Below are positions 1 through 8,317 of a stretch of 64,000 nt of DNA, one piece after another (the stretch's first letter is position 1; each line of letters starts with the position of its first letter). The DNA is from Parerythrobacter lutipelagi. Lineage in GTDB: Bacteria > Pseudomonadota > Alphaproteobacteria > Sphingomonadales > Sphingomonadaceae. The notes beneath the pieces were generated by a model. It was not told the DNA's origin, searched no databases, and saw only the letters and a list, made by a program, of their open reading frames with translations. A program made the position numbers and the translations under genes. The stretch spans positions 754,001 to 818,000 of the forward strand of contig NZ_SKCJ01000001.1 of assembly GCF_005434975.1 (NCBI RefSeq). Direction: 5' to 3'.

Positions 1-1134
1 GCAGAAACGCTCGGCAAGCTCGAAGCCTTCCTCGAAGCGAATGACGACCGCCCGGTCCTCGCCAGCATCGAAGACATCATCGAGGAAGCGCGCAACGGCC
101 GGATGTATATCCTCGTCGACGACGAAGACCGCGAGAACGAAGGGGATCTGATCATCCCCGCACAGATGGCGACACCCGCAGCGATCAACTTCATGGCAAC
201 GCACGGGCGCGGCCTGATCTGCCTGTCGATGACCAAGCAGCGCTGCCAGCAGCTCGGCCTAGAGCCGATGACGCGCGACAACCGGGAGAGCATGCAGACC
301 GCTTTCACCGTGTCGATCGAAGCGCGCGAAGGCGTGACCACCGGGATCAGCGCGGGCGACCGGGCGCGCACGATCAGCGTGGCGGTGGACAGTTCCAAGA
401 CCGCCGATGACATTGTCACCCCCGGACACGTCTTCCCGCTGACCGCGCGCGACGGCGGGGTCCTGGTGCGGGCCGGCCACACCGAAGCGGCAGTCGACAT
501 CTCTCGGCTTGCCGGGCTCAATCCGTCCGGCGTGATCTGCGAGATCATGAACGAAGACGGCACCATGTCGCGGCTCGACGATCTGGTCAGCTTTGCGCGC
601 AAGCATGATCTGAAGATCGGCACCATTCGCGATCTGATCGCCTATCGTCTGCGCAACGATCATCTGGTCGAACGCGTCAGTGAAAGCAGCCTGAAGTCGG
701 ATTACGGCGGCGAATGGCGCGCGATGACCTATCGCAGCAAGGTGTCCGGCGCGACGCATGTGGTGCTGCAGAAAGGCCATGTCGATCCTGACAATCCCAC
801 GCTGGTGCGGATGCACGCGATCTCGATCTTCGACGATGTGCTGGGCCAGTCAGGCCCGAAGAAGCGCCAGCTGCAACGTTCGATGGCCGCCATCGGAGAG
901 CGCGGAAACGGCATGATCGTGCTGATCATGCCCGACCGGCCGGAGAAGCTGCAGGCCGAAATCGGCCGCCACCCGCCGGGCGAAGGCGAGTTGCGCGATT
1001 ACGGCATCGGCGCGCAGATCCTGGTCGACCGCGGGGTCAGCGAAATGGTCCTGCTGACCGACAGCGACCGCACTGTGGTCGGGCTGGAAGGCTACGGCCT
1101 CAGCGTCGTGGGGCGCGAGTCCATACCGGACTGA
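1..1134 (+). CDS. ribB: 3,4-dihydroxy-2-butanone 4-phosphate synthase with GCHII-like C-terminal domain (5' truncated by window)
   Basis: This riboflavin pathway enzyme converts D-ribulose 5-phosphate to 3,4-dihydroxy-2-butanone 4-phosphate and formate. The frame is open from base 1, so the true start lies upstream; the ATG at 103 falls inside the conserved domain. The synthase half carries the acidic active-site run DDEDRENEGD just after that ATG, THGRGLICLSM and HTEAAVDISRLAGL. From about base 700 the protein continues as a GTP cyclohydrolase II-like domain. Bifunctional RibBA proteins have a zinc-binding cysteine cluster there; here the matching stretch (VRMHAISIFDDVLGQSG) has no cysteine. 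The second activity is therefore probably lost, as in many alphaproteobacterial RibB proteins. 377 codons are visible. The first activity is secure; loss of the second is inferred from the missing ligands. Confidence 0.93.
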   Translation, partial: AETLGKLEAFLEANDDRPVLASIEDIIEEARNGRMYILVDDEDRENEGDLIIPAQMATPAAINFMATHGRGLICLSMTKQRCQQLGLEPMTRDNRESMQTAFTVSIEAREGVTTGISAGDRARTISVAVDSSKTADDIVTPGHVFPLTARDGGVLVRAGHTEAAVDISRLAGLNPSGVICEIMNEDGTMSRLDDLVSFARKHDLKIGTIRDLIAYRLRNDHLVERVSESSLKSDYGGEWRAMTYRSKVSGATHVVLQKGHVDPDNPTLVRMHAISIFDDVLGQSGPKKRQLQRSMAAIGERGNGMIVLIMPDRPEKLQAEIGRHPPGEGELRDYGIGAQILVDRGVSEMVLLTDSDRTVVGLEGYGLSVVGRESIPD

Positions 1135-1161
1135 TCCGGGTTACAGCCTAAGCTCCATTCG

Positions 1162-2325
1162 TCACATCGATCTGGCGATCACCATCTTCATGACTTCGTT
1201 GGAGCCGCCAAAGATGCGGGTGATGCGGCAATCGCGGTACATCCGGGCGATCGGGTAATCGTTGATGAAGCCTGCCCCGCCGTGGAATTGCAGGCACTTG
1301 TCGACCACTTCGCCCTGCAGCTCCGTGACCATGAGTTTGGCCATGCAAGCTGTCGGCACGTCGAGCTCGCCCTTGAGGTGCAAGGCGATGCAGTGGTTGA
1401 CGAACACCCGCGCCGCAGTGCCGCGCGCATTCAGCTCTGCGAGGGTGAACTGGGTGTTCTGGAAATCCCAGATCGTCTGCCCGAACGCCTTGCGGTCCTT
1501 GACGAATTCCAGCGTCACTTCGAGCGCTTTCTCGATGCCGGTCATTGCGCCCATGGCGATGATCAGCCGTTCCTGCGGCAATTCGCCCATCAGCTGGTAG
1601 AAGCCCTTGCCTTCCACCCCGCCAAGCACGTTTTCCGCCGGAACGAAGACATCGTCGAAGAACAGCTCGCTGGTATCGGCCGCGTCGAGCCCGATCTTGT
1701 CGAGCTTCTTGCCGCGCTGGAACCCTTCTGCGCCGTCGGTTTCGAGCAGCATCAATGAAATGCCCTTGGCCCTTTCCTTCGGGTCGGTCTTGGCGACCAC
1801 GATGATGAAGTCTGCCGTCTGCCCGTTGGAGATATAGGTCTTGGCCCCGTTGATCCGGTAGCCATTGCCGTCCTTCAGCGCGGTGGTGGTGATGGATTGC
1901 AAATCCGATCCCACGCCCGGCTCGGTCATGGCGATGGCGCTAACCAGTTCGCCGGTGACCAGCTTGGGCAGGTATTTCTTCTTCTGCTCCTCGGTCCCGT
2001 GGCGCACGAGGTAAGGCAGGATGACGGTGTTGTGGAGCGAGGCTGCAAAGCCTTCCACCCCGTGTTTGGCCTGCTGATCGATCACCACCATGTCATGCCG
2101 GAAATCGCCGCCGTGGCCGCCGTATTCCTCCGGCACGGAGACGCCGAGCAGACCTGCGCCGCCCGCCTCGTTCCAGAACTCGCGCTCGACCTGGCCATCC
2201 TCGCGCCATTTCAGAATGCGCTTTTCCGGGGCATGCTGCTGGTAGAACTTGCCCACGGCATCGGCGAAGATCGAAATTTCCTCGTCTTCCATGAACTCGG
2301 GCTGGGGCACGTCGATGGCGGGCAT
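1162..2325 (-). CDS. acyl-CoA dehydrogenase
   Basis: FAD-dependent acyl-CoA dehydrogenase of 387 residues, the usual family length, catalysing alpha,beta-dehydrogenation of an acyl-CoA. Visible signatures are IAMTEPGVGSDLQ (about 131-143), NGAKTYISNG, RKAFGQTIWDFQNTQ, and the C-terminal QFHGGAGFINDYPIAR with IFGGSNEVMK. The C-terminal site used for the catalytic Glu by medium-chain enzymes is Gly-Gly here. The Glu in LPQERL (E252) matches the base of the long-chain/isovaleryl type, so that subgroup is inferred. The ATG at 2325 is chosen because homologous sequence starts there and GAGAGGAA lies just upstream; the longer frame to 2421 adds an unconserved leader. It diverges from the alpha/beta hydrolase at 2422 and lies near a second dehydrogenase, a racemase, a hydratase and a thiolase. 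Substrate unknown. Confidence 0.9.
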   Translation of the reverse strand: MPAIDVPQPEFMEDEEISIFADAVGKFYQQHAPEKRILKWREDGQVEREFWNEAGGAGLLGVSVPEEYGGHGGDFRHDMVVIDQQAKHGVEGFAASLHNTVILPYLVRHGTEEQKKKYLPKLVTGELVSAIAMTEPGVGSDLQSITTTALKDGNGYRINGAKTYISNGQTADFIIVVAKTDPKERAKGISLMLLETDGAEGFQRGKKLDKIGLDAADTSELFFDDVFVPAENVLGGVEGKGFYQLMGELPQERLIIAMGAMTGIEKALEVTLEFVKDRKAFGQTIWDFQNTQFTLAELNARGTAARVFVNHCIALHLKGELDVPTACMAKLMVTELQGEVVDKCLQFHGGAGFINDYPIARMYRDCRITRIFGGSNEVMKMVIARSM

Positions 2326-2421
2326 GACTGATTTCCTCTCTCGATATGTTGTTGCCGGGCAGCGTATCAGATAGGTAGCGCCTCGCAACGCAAATTTCCG
2401 CTTACGTGAAGGGAAACCCAC

Positions 2422-3297
2422 TTGGATCTTATCGGCCCTGTATCACAAAGCTTCATCAGCCAGCGCACCCGGCTGCATTATGCCGACTGGGGCAACCAGG
2501 ATGCGCCGCCGCTGATCCTGCAGCACGGCGGGCGCGACCATTGCCGCAGCTGGGACTGGGTGGCGGAGGAACTGCGCAAGGACTGGCACGTGATTTGCCC
2601 CGACCTGCGCGGGCACGGTGACAGCGAGTGGACCAACACCGGCCATTATCCGATGACCGCCTATGTGTATGACTTCGCGCAGCTGGTGCACCAGCTGGAG
2701 CTGGCCCCGGTAACCGTCGTGGCGCACTCGCTCGGCGGCAATGTCGCAACGCGTTTTACCGGTATGTATCCCGACAAGGTCCGCAAGCTGGTCTCGATCG
2801 AGGGGTTGGGTCCAAGCCCGAAAGTGCAGGCCAAGATGGCGGAGAAGCCATGGTACGAACACCGCAAGGAATGGATCGACAAGAAGCGCGATGCCTCCGC
2901 GCGCTTGCCCAAACGTTACAAGACCTTCGAGGACGCGGCCAGCCGGATGCACGAAGCGAACAGCTATCTCAGCCGCGAACAGGCCGAACACCTGACCCGC
3001 CACGGCACCATCCGCAACGAAGACGGCACCTGGAGCTGGAAGTTCGACCCCCACCTCCACGCCTGGCCGCAAGACGACATGACGATGGAGCAGATCGAGG
3101 AACTATGGGGCCGGATCACCTGCCCCACGCTGATGATCTACGGCAACGACAGCTGGGCGAGCAATCCGGTAAAGGATGGGCGGATCGCGCACTTCGGGGA
3201 CAATGTGAGCGTGTCCGACTACGACCGCGCCGGGCACTGGGTGCACCATGACCGGTTCGAGGATTTCGTTGGGGAGGTGCGGGGGTTTATTGGGTGA
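2422..3297 (+). CDS. alpha/beta hydrolase
   Basis: A 291-residue alpha/beta-hydrolase-fold enzyme. The oxyanion region HGGRDH (35-40), nucleophile elbow AHSLGG with Ser103, an acid candidate in YGNDSW (Asp243) and the terminal GHWVHH (His272) form a full Ser-Asp-His set. The start is a TTG at 2422, since the next in-frame ATG falls after the oxyanion and DLRGHGDS motifs; GTGAAGGG lies upstream. It is divergent from the acyl-CoA dehydrogenase at 1162-2325 with 96 bases between, so the two may share a control region. The context suggests an esterase or thioesterase acting on substrates of the neighbouring acyl-CoA pathway, but the sequence alone does not fix a substrate. Confidence 0.85.
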   Translation: MDLIGPVSQSFISQRTRLHYADWGNQDAPPLILQHGGRDHCRSWDWVAEELRKDWHVICPDLRGHGDSEWTNTGHYPMTAYVYDFAQLVHQLELAPVTVVAHSLGGNVATRFTGMYPDKVRKLVSIEGLGPSPKVQAKMAEKPWYEHRKEWIDKKRDASARLPKRYKTFEDAASRMHEANSYLSREQAEHLTRHGTIRNEDGTWSWKFDPHLHAWPQDDMTMEQIEELWGRITCPTLMIYGNDSWASNPVKDGRIAHFGDNVSVSDYDRAGHWVHHDRFEDFVGEVRGFIG

Positions 3298-3368
3298 GGG
3301 GAAAAGCGGGCCCGATGTCTGCTTAAAGCCCAGTTGCGGTCATTGCATTCTTCATTCAAAACTCATGG

Positions 3369-3677
3369 ATGTTTGACCCTCTTTTCCCCGTTGCGCTATT
3401 CTGTGGGCCACTCGCCTTGGCAATTTTCTTGCGCATGGAGGCAAGTCGCACATCGAGAAGCATTTGGCCGCAAATTTCGAGCGTTGTCTTGATGTTGGCT
3501 GCCGTGTGGGGCCTAACCTACTGGGGTGTTCTGATAGAAGTCGGTCTTTTCGGCGACAATGTGCAAAATGGCGATCTGAGTAGGATGACCCTCCTCGCGC
3601 TCCTTGCATCAGCATTCATCGTAATTGGCAGCTACGGGTTAGTCGTTCGGTATCGAAGGCAAGGCATGTCTGGTTGA
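3369..3677 (+). CDS. small hypothetical membrane protein
   Basis: A 102-residue protein that I do not recognise. It has three likely membrane segments: PLFPVALFCGPLALAIFL (about 4-21), a second around ISSVVLMLAAVWGLTYWGV (36-54), and LLALLASAFIVIGSYGLVV (about 75-93). It ends in a basic RYRRQG tail. The ATG at 3365 runs into a stop at once, so 3369 is the usable start; no strong ribosome site precedes it. The gene is flanked by intergenic repeat material on both sides (around 3328-3344 and 3682-3794) and lies alone between convergent catabolic genes, which suggests a later insertion. No function is proposed. Confidence 0.55.
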   Translation: MFDPLFPVALFCGPLALAIFLRMEASRTSRSIWPQISSVVLMLAAVWGLTYWGVLIEVGLFGDNVQNGDLSRMTLLALLASAFIVIGSYGLVVRYRRQGMSG

Positions 3678-3704
3678 CCCGACGGCAGCTAATCACCCAA
3701 CTCC

Positions 3705-3794
3705 CGTCATTGCGAGCGGCGCAGCCGCGCGGCAATCCAGGGCGGCACGAATTACACTGGATTGCCGCGTCGCCTTAGGCTCCTCGCAATGACG
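3705..3794. repeat. nested inverted-repeat element
   Basis: The outer arms CGTCATTGCGAG (3705-3716) and CTCGCAATGACG (3783-3794) are perfect reverse complements. Inside them GGCAATCCAG (3731-3740) and CTGGATTGCC (3757-3766) form a second perfect pair. It resembles the REP/MITE-like intergenic palindromes of alphaproteobacteria. It sits downstream of the dehydrogenase at 3810-4952 (minus) and of the small membrane protein gene (plus), where the folded RNA could also stop transcription. No second copy was seen in this window. Confidence 0.8.
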
Positions 3795-3809
3795 AGTGAG
3801 GAGTGCACC

Positions 3810-4952
3810 TCAAATACTGCGCGAGATCACTTCCTTCATGATCTCGTTCGTGCCGCCGAAGATGCGAGTCACGCGGGCATCGCGCCACAGGCGTGCGATC
3901 GGGTATTCGTTCATATAGCCCGCGCCGCCGTGCAGCTGGAGCGCGGTGTCGACCGCTTTCCATTGCAGGTCGGTGTGCCACAGCTTGGCCGCGCTCGCCT
4001 CGTCGGTGGTCAGCTCTTTCTTGAAGTGCCGCAGCAGTGCCCAGTCGAGATGCGCCCAGCCGACCTGCAGCTCCGCCTTCAGCTCGGCGAGGGTGAACTT
4101 GGTGTTCTGAAACTCGAACACGGTCTTGCCAAAGGCCTTGCGATCCTTGGTAAATTCCACCGCGAGATCGAACGCTTTTTGCGCCGCCGCCTGCGCGCCG
4201 ACCGCGATGCCGAGGCGTTCCTGCGGCAGTTCTTCCATCAGGTGGACGAAGCCGCTGCCCACGCCGCCAAGCACGTTGGATTTGGGCACGCGCACATCCT
4301 CGAAGAACAGCTCGCTGGTGTCGGCGCTGTGCTGCCCGATCTTGTCCAGATTGCGGCCTTTCTCGAAGCCCTTCATGCCCTCTTCCACGAGGATCAGCGA
4401 AGTGCCCTTCGCGCCCATCGTCGGGTCGGTCTTGGCCACCACAATCACCACATCGACGTTCTGGCCATTGGTGATGTAGGTCTTGGAACCGTTGACGATG
4501 TAGTCATCGCCGTCTTCTTTCGCAGTGGTGCGGATGCCCTGCAGGTCGGACCCGGCACCCGGTTCGGTCATGGCGATGGCAGTGATCACGTCACCGCTGA
4601 CCATGCCGGGCAGATATTTCTGCTTCTGCTCTTCACTGCCGAGCCGTTCGAAATAGTTCGCCGTAATGTCGTTCTGCAAAGTGAAACCGGCGGAAGAACC
4701 GAGGTACGTCAGTTCCTCGCTGACGATCGCGCAATAGCCGAAATCGAGCCCGAGGCCGCCGTAATCCTCGCCCACTGTCGGACACAGCAGGCCTGCCTCG
4801 CCCACCGCTTTCCACGTCTCGCGCGGGACGATGCCTTTCTCTTCGTGCTCGTCGAGATAGGGTTCCATGTGCTGCGCGAAGACCTTGCGAACGGTGTCGC
4901 GGAACATCTCATGGTCTTCGTTATAGGCAAAACGGTTGGCGGTATCGAGCAT
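3810..4952 (-). CDS. acyl-CoA dehydrogenase
   Basis: The second FAD-dependent acyl-CoA dehydrogenase of the cluster, 380 residues. It shows AIAMTEPGAGSDLQG (about 125-139), NGSKTYITNG, DRKAFGKTVFEFQNTKF, LHGGAGYMNEYPIARL and IFGGTNEIMKEVISRS. As in the first enzyme, the candidate catalytic Glu is in LPQERL (E245), as in the long-chain/isovaleryl type, rather than near the C-terminus. The two proteins are clearly different paralogues. It is the last gene of a minus-strand run: enoyl-CoA hydratase (6935), racemase (6141), then this gene 28 bases after the racemase stop. A weak GGGA precedes the ATG. It ends just before the nested inverted repeat. Confidence 0.9.
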   Translation of the reverse strand: MLDTANRFAYNEDHEMFRDTVRKVFAQHMEPYLDEHEEKGIVPRETWKAVGEAGLLCPTVGEDYGGLGLDFGYCAIVSEELTYLGSSAGFTLQNDITANYFERLGSEEQKQKYLPGMVSGDVITAIAMTEPGAGSDLQGIRTTAKEDGDDYIVNGSKTYITNGQNVDVVIVVAKTDPTMGAKGTSLILVEEGMKGFEKGRNLDKIGQHSADTSELFFEDVRVPKSNVLGGVGSGFVHLMEELPQERLGIAVGAQAAAQKAFDLAVEFTKDRKAFGKTVFEFQNTKFTLAELKAELQVGWAHLDWALLRHFKKELTTDEASAAKLWHTDLQWKAVDTALQLHGGAGYMNEYPIARLWRDARVTRIFGGTNEIMKEVISRSI

Positions 4953-4980
4953 CGGATCGGTCCCTGGAAGGCTGGTCGGT

Positions 4981-6141
4981 TTAAGCTATTGTCCCTGCTT
5001 CGCGCAGGGCGCTGCGTTCATCATCGGACAGGCCGAGCGACTGGAGAATTTCGTCGGTGTCGTCACCCGGCATGGGTGCCGGTTGCGGAGTTGCGGTCGC
5101 AGTGCCGGAATAACGCGGCGCGGGCGCAGGCTGCAGATCCCCGGCAATCTCCACAAAAGTCTCGCGCGCGGCGTTGTGCGGATGCGCGGTCGCCTCGCTC
5201 ATGGTCAGCACCGGCGCGTAACACACATCGGTGTGCTCCATCAGTCCGTCCCACTCGTCGCGGGTCTTGCTCTTGAACAGGGCGGTCAGCTTGTCTTTCA
5301 GCGCGCCCCATTGGCGGCGGTCATGCTGAGCGTCGAAATCGGCATCCTCGACCAGACCGGCAAGGCGGCGCAGCTCGGCGTAGAATTGCGGTTCGATGCT
5401 GCCGATGGAGACGAACTTGCCGTCCGCCGTTTCGTAAGTGTCGTAGAAATGCGCGCCGGTATCGAGCAGGTTCACGCCGAGGTCTTCCGACCAGACGCCC
5501 ATGTTCTTCATCCCGTGCATCATGCTCATCAGCACCGCGGTGCCATCGGTCATCGCCGCGTCGATCACCTGGCCTTCTCCGCCGCGCGCAACATTGAGCA
5601 GGGCGCAGACCATGCCGAAGGCGAGCATCATCCCGCCGCCGCCGAAATCGCCGACCATGTTGATTGGCGGGGTCGGTTTGCCGCCCTCTCGCCCGAAATG
5701 CGCCAGCGCCCCGGCCAGTGCGATGTAATTGATGTCATGCCCGGCATAGGGCGCGTACGGCCCGGTCTGGCCCCACCCCGTCATCCGGCCATAAATCAGC
5801 TTGGGATTGTCCCCCAGCAGTTCCTCCGGCCCAAGACCCAGCCGCTCCATCACGCCGGGACGGAAACCCTCGATAATGCCATCGGCGCTGGCGCACAGCT
5901 TGCGGGCAAGCGCGACGCCTTCAGCGCTCTTGAGATCGAGCGCGATCGATTTGCGCCCGCGTGCCAGCACGTCCTTGGTCGTAACCGGTTGCGAACCGCC
6001 ACGGCTACCGCTTGCCCGGTCGATACGGATCACTTCGGCACCATGGTCCGCCAGCATCATGCCGCAAAACGGCCCCGGCCCGATCCCGGCAAATTCGACG
6101 ATGCGGATCCCGTGTAGTGGACCGCCTTTCGTCTGAGCCAT
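4981..6141 (-). CDS. CaiB/BaiF family CoA-transferase, alpha-methylacyl-CoA racemase type
   Basis: A 386-residue type III CoA-transferase-fold protein. It begins LHGIRIVEFAGIGPGPFCGM, typical of the racemase branch. His135 and Asp136 (AGHDINYIALAGAL), Asp165 (NMVGDFGGGG) and Glu250 (GSIEPQFY) have the same spacing as the catalytic His126/Asp127, Asp156 and Glu241 of the Mycobacterium tuberculosis racemase MCR. It is therefore best read as 2-methylacyl-CoA epimerase rather than a CoA transferase; that step makes (S)-2-methylacyl-CoA available to acyl-CoA dehydrogenases. It starts 2 bases after the enoyl-CoA hydratase stop and is followed by an acyl-CoA dehydrogenase, consistent with one operon for methyl-branched acyl chains. 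A CoA transferase role remains possible. Confidence 0.87.
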   Translation of the reverse strand: MAQTKGGPLHGIRIVEFAGIGPGPFCGMMLADHGAEVIRIDRASGSRGGSQPVTTKDVLARGRKSIALDLKSAEGVALARKLCASADGIIEGFRPGVMERLGLGPEELLGDNPKLIYGRMTGWGQTGPYAPYAGHDINYIALAGALAHFGREGGKPTPPINMVGDFGGGGMMLAFGMVCALLNVARGGEGQVIDAAMTDGTAVLMSMMHGMKNMGVWSEDLGVNLLDTGAHFYDTYETADGKFVSIGSIEPQFYAELRRLAGLVEDADFDAQHDRRQWGALKDKLTALFKSKTRDEWDGLMEHTDVCYAPVLTMSEATAHPHNAARETFVEIAGDLQPAPAPRYSGTATATPQPAPMPGDDTDEILQSLGLSDDERSALREAGTIA

Positions 6142-6143
6142 CG

Positions 6144-6935
6144 TTACTTGCCCTTCCAGTTGGGCGCGCGCTTTTCAGCAAAGGCGAGCGAGCCTTCACG
6201 CGCGTCCTCGGACATGAAGACTTGCGGCAGCAGCGCGGCCTGCTTGTCCCACATCTCGTCCTGGCTCCAGCCGCCGGACTCGATCACGATCTGCTTCGAA
6301 ACGCGCACCGCAATCGGACCGTTCTTGGTGATCGCATTGGCCAGTTCGATCGCCGCATCGAGCGCCGGCCCATCGGTCACGCGGTTGACGAGGCCCAGTT
6401 CATAGGCGCGCGCGGTGTCGACAAAATCGCCGGTCAGCGCGAGCTCCATGGCGATCTTCGGCGGGATCATGCGCGGCAGCTTCATCAGGCCGCCTGCAGC
6501 GGCGGCAAGGCCGCGCTTGGCTTCGGGAATGCCGAATTTTGCATCCTTGTTGGCGACGATCAGGTCGCAGCTGATCATCAGCTCCATCCCGCCAGCGAGC
6601 GCATAGCCTTCAACCGCAGCGATCAGCGGCTTGACCGGGCCCTTCTGCGTGATGCCGCCAAAGCCGCGCCCTTCGATGCTGGGCGATTCCCCGCGCAGAA
6701 AGCCTTTCAGGTCCATGCCCGAACAGAAGGTGCCGCCCGCACCGGTGAGGATTGCAACGCGCAGATTATCGTCCGAGTCGAGCCTGTCCACAGCGGCCGC
6801 GATTCCGTCGGCCGCGGCCTTGTTCATCGCGTTTTTCGCTTCGGGACGGTTGATCGTGATGATCAGGATGCCATCGCGCTCTTCGGTGAGCACTTCCGCG
6901 CTCTGCTGTTCTTCGCTCGGCTGTTCGACGGTCAT
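6144..6935 (-). CDS. enoyl-CoA hydratase/isomerase (crotonase) family protein
   Basis: A 263-residue crotonase-fold protein, expected to hydrate trans-2-enoyl-CoA or act as a related isomerase. It shows ITINRPEAKNAM, the oxyanion-hole segment AVEGYALAGGMELM with Glu118, and FGIPEAKRGL with Glu138. The two glutamates are 20 residues apart, as Glu144 and Glu164 are in rat mitochondrial hydratase, so true hydratase chemistry is plausible. It is the first gene of the minus-strand operon, followed 2 bases later by the racemase. GGAGAGGA stands in front of the ATG. A 103-base gap separates it from the divergent thiolase gene, so both promoters probably lie between 6936 and 7038. Confidence 0.9.
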   Translation of the reverse strand: MTVEQPSEEQQSAEVLTEERDGILIITINRPEAKNAMNKAAADGIAAAVDRLDSDDNLRVAILTGAGGTFCSGMDLKGFLRGESPSIEGRGFGGITQKGPVKPLIAAVEGYALAGGMELMISCDLIVANKDAKFGIPEAKRGLAAAAGGLMKLPRMIPPKIAMELALTGDFVDTARAYELGLVNRVTDGPALDAAIELANAITKNGPIAVRVSKQIVIESGGWSQDEMWDKQAALLPQVFMSEDAREGSLAFAEKRAPNWKGK

Positions 6936-7038
6936 GGGGGTCCTCTCCGATTTTCATTTGAAACCTGTCTTGCCGCATTGCTGGCCAAGGTTTACGGATA
7001 CGTCAACTGCAAACGGAACGACCCGAGAGGAACAAGAG

Positions 7039-8307
7039 ATGACCGAAGCCTATATCGTCGACACTGCCCGCACCCCGCGCGGGATTGGCAAACAAGGCAA
7101 AGGCGCTCTGGCCGAGCAGCACCCGCAACATCTTGCCGCGGCGGTCCTGAGAGCGATCAAGGATCGCAACAATCTGGATACTTCGACAGTCGACGATGTG
7201 ATCTGGTCGGTCTCCACGCAAGACGGGATGCAGGCCGGCGATCTGGGCCGGATGGCGGCGCTCGATGCCGGGTACGATGTGACCAGCTCAGGCATGACGC
7301 TCGACCGCTTTTGCGGCGGCGGGATCACTTCAGTGAACCTGGCCGCTGCGCAAGTGATGAGCGGCATGGCCGATTGCGTTGTGGCAGGCGGCACGGAGAT
7401 GATGAGCCTCACCGCGCAGATGGCGAAGGAAAAGATGCAGGCCGGGCTCAAGCCGCCGATGATGGGCAGCTATAACGAGCGCCTGCAGAAGGTTCACCCG
7501 CAGAGCCATCAGGGCATTTGCGGCGATGCCATCGCCACCATGGAAGGCTTTACCCGCGAAGAGCTGGACGAAGTCGGCTACCGCAGCCAGCAGCGCGCGG
7601 CACAGGCGATCGAGGAAGGCCGGTTCGACAAATCGATCGTCCCCGTGGTCGATGACGAAGGCACTGTGATCCTCGACCGGGAGGAGTTTCCCCGCCCGCA
7701 GACCACACGAGAAGGCCTCGCTCAGCTGGAGCCGGCCTTCACCAAGATTGCCGATGTCCCGCTCGATGCGAACGGCACGACATTCCGCAAACTGGTGAAC
7801 CAGAAATATCCCGATCTCGACATCAAGAACTTCCACCATGCGGGCAACAGCTCGGGCGTGGTTGACGGTGCAGCTGCCGTTCTGGTGGCGAGCAAGGACT
7901 ATTGCGAGAAGCACGGACTGAAACCGCGCGCCCGCATCGTCGCCACCGCCAACATGGGCGACGACCCCACCTTGATGCTCAACGCGCCGGTTCCGGCTGC
8001 AAAGAAGGTGCTGGAAAAAGCCGGCCTCACCAAGGACGACATCGATCTGTGGGAGATTAACGAGGCTTTCGCGGTAGTTGCGGCAAAATTCGTGCGCGAC
8101 CTGGAGCTCGACTGGGACAATGTGAACGTCAACGGCGGCTCGATCGCGCTGGGTCACCCGATCGGGGCAACCGGTTCGATCCTGATCGGCACCATCGTCG
8201 ATGAGCTGGAACGGCAGGGCAAGAGCCGCGGTCTGGTGACCATGTGCGCGGCAGGCGGCATGGCCCCGGCGATCATCGTCGAGCGGGTCGACGGCTTCGA
8301 AGACTGA
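7039..8307 (+). CDS. acetyl-CoA C-acyltransferase (thiolase)
   Basis: Thiolase of 422 residues, cleaving 3-ketoacyl-CoA with CoA in the last step of beta-oxidation. The nucleophilic Cys is C92 in LDRFCGGGITS. The C-terminal half carries EINEAFAVVAAKF, NVNGGSIALGHPIGATG with the active-site His, and MCAAGGMAPA with the second Cys. The start at 7039 follows AGAGGAAC at a good distance and matches the usual thiolase N-terminus (TEAYIVDTARTPRG); the longer frame from 6631 runs antisense to the hydratase gene and is not coding. A beta-lactamase-fold gene follows after 10 bases and a thiolase-like gene overlaps that, so this is the first gene of a three-gene plus-strand operon facing the racemase operon. 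Confidence 0.93.
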   Translation: MTEAYIVDTARTPRGIGKQGKGALAEQHPQHLAAAVLRAIKDRNNLDTSTVDDVIWSVSTQDGMQAGDLGRMAALDAGYDVTSSGMTLDRFCGGGITSVNLAAAQVMSGMADCVVAGGTEMMSLTAQMAKEKMQAGLKPPMMGSYNERLQKVHPQSHQGICGDAIATMEGFTREELDEVGYRSQQRAAQAIEEGRFDKSIVPVVDDEGTVILDREEFPRPQTTREGLAQLEPAFTKIADVPLDANGTTFRKLVNQKYPDLDIKNFHHAGNSSGVVDGAAAVLVASKDYCEKHGLKPRARIVATANMGDDPTLMLNAPVPAAKKVLEKAGLTKDDIDLWEINEAFAVVAAKFVRDLELDWDNVNVNGGSIALGHPIGATGSILIGTIVDELERQGKSRGLVTMCAAGGMAPAIIVERVDGFED

Positions 8308-8317
8308 TCGGCTGACC

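Noticed and set aside
3762-6117. Long plus-strand frames (504 and 393 codons) opposite the second dehydrogenase and the racemase
   Set aside because: Antisense to genes with complete active-site motifs, and no recognisable domain in the shadow translations.
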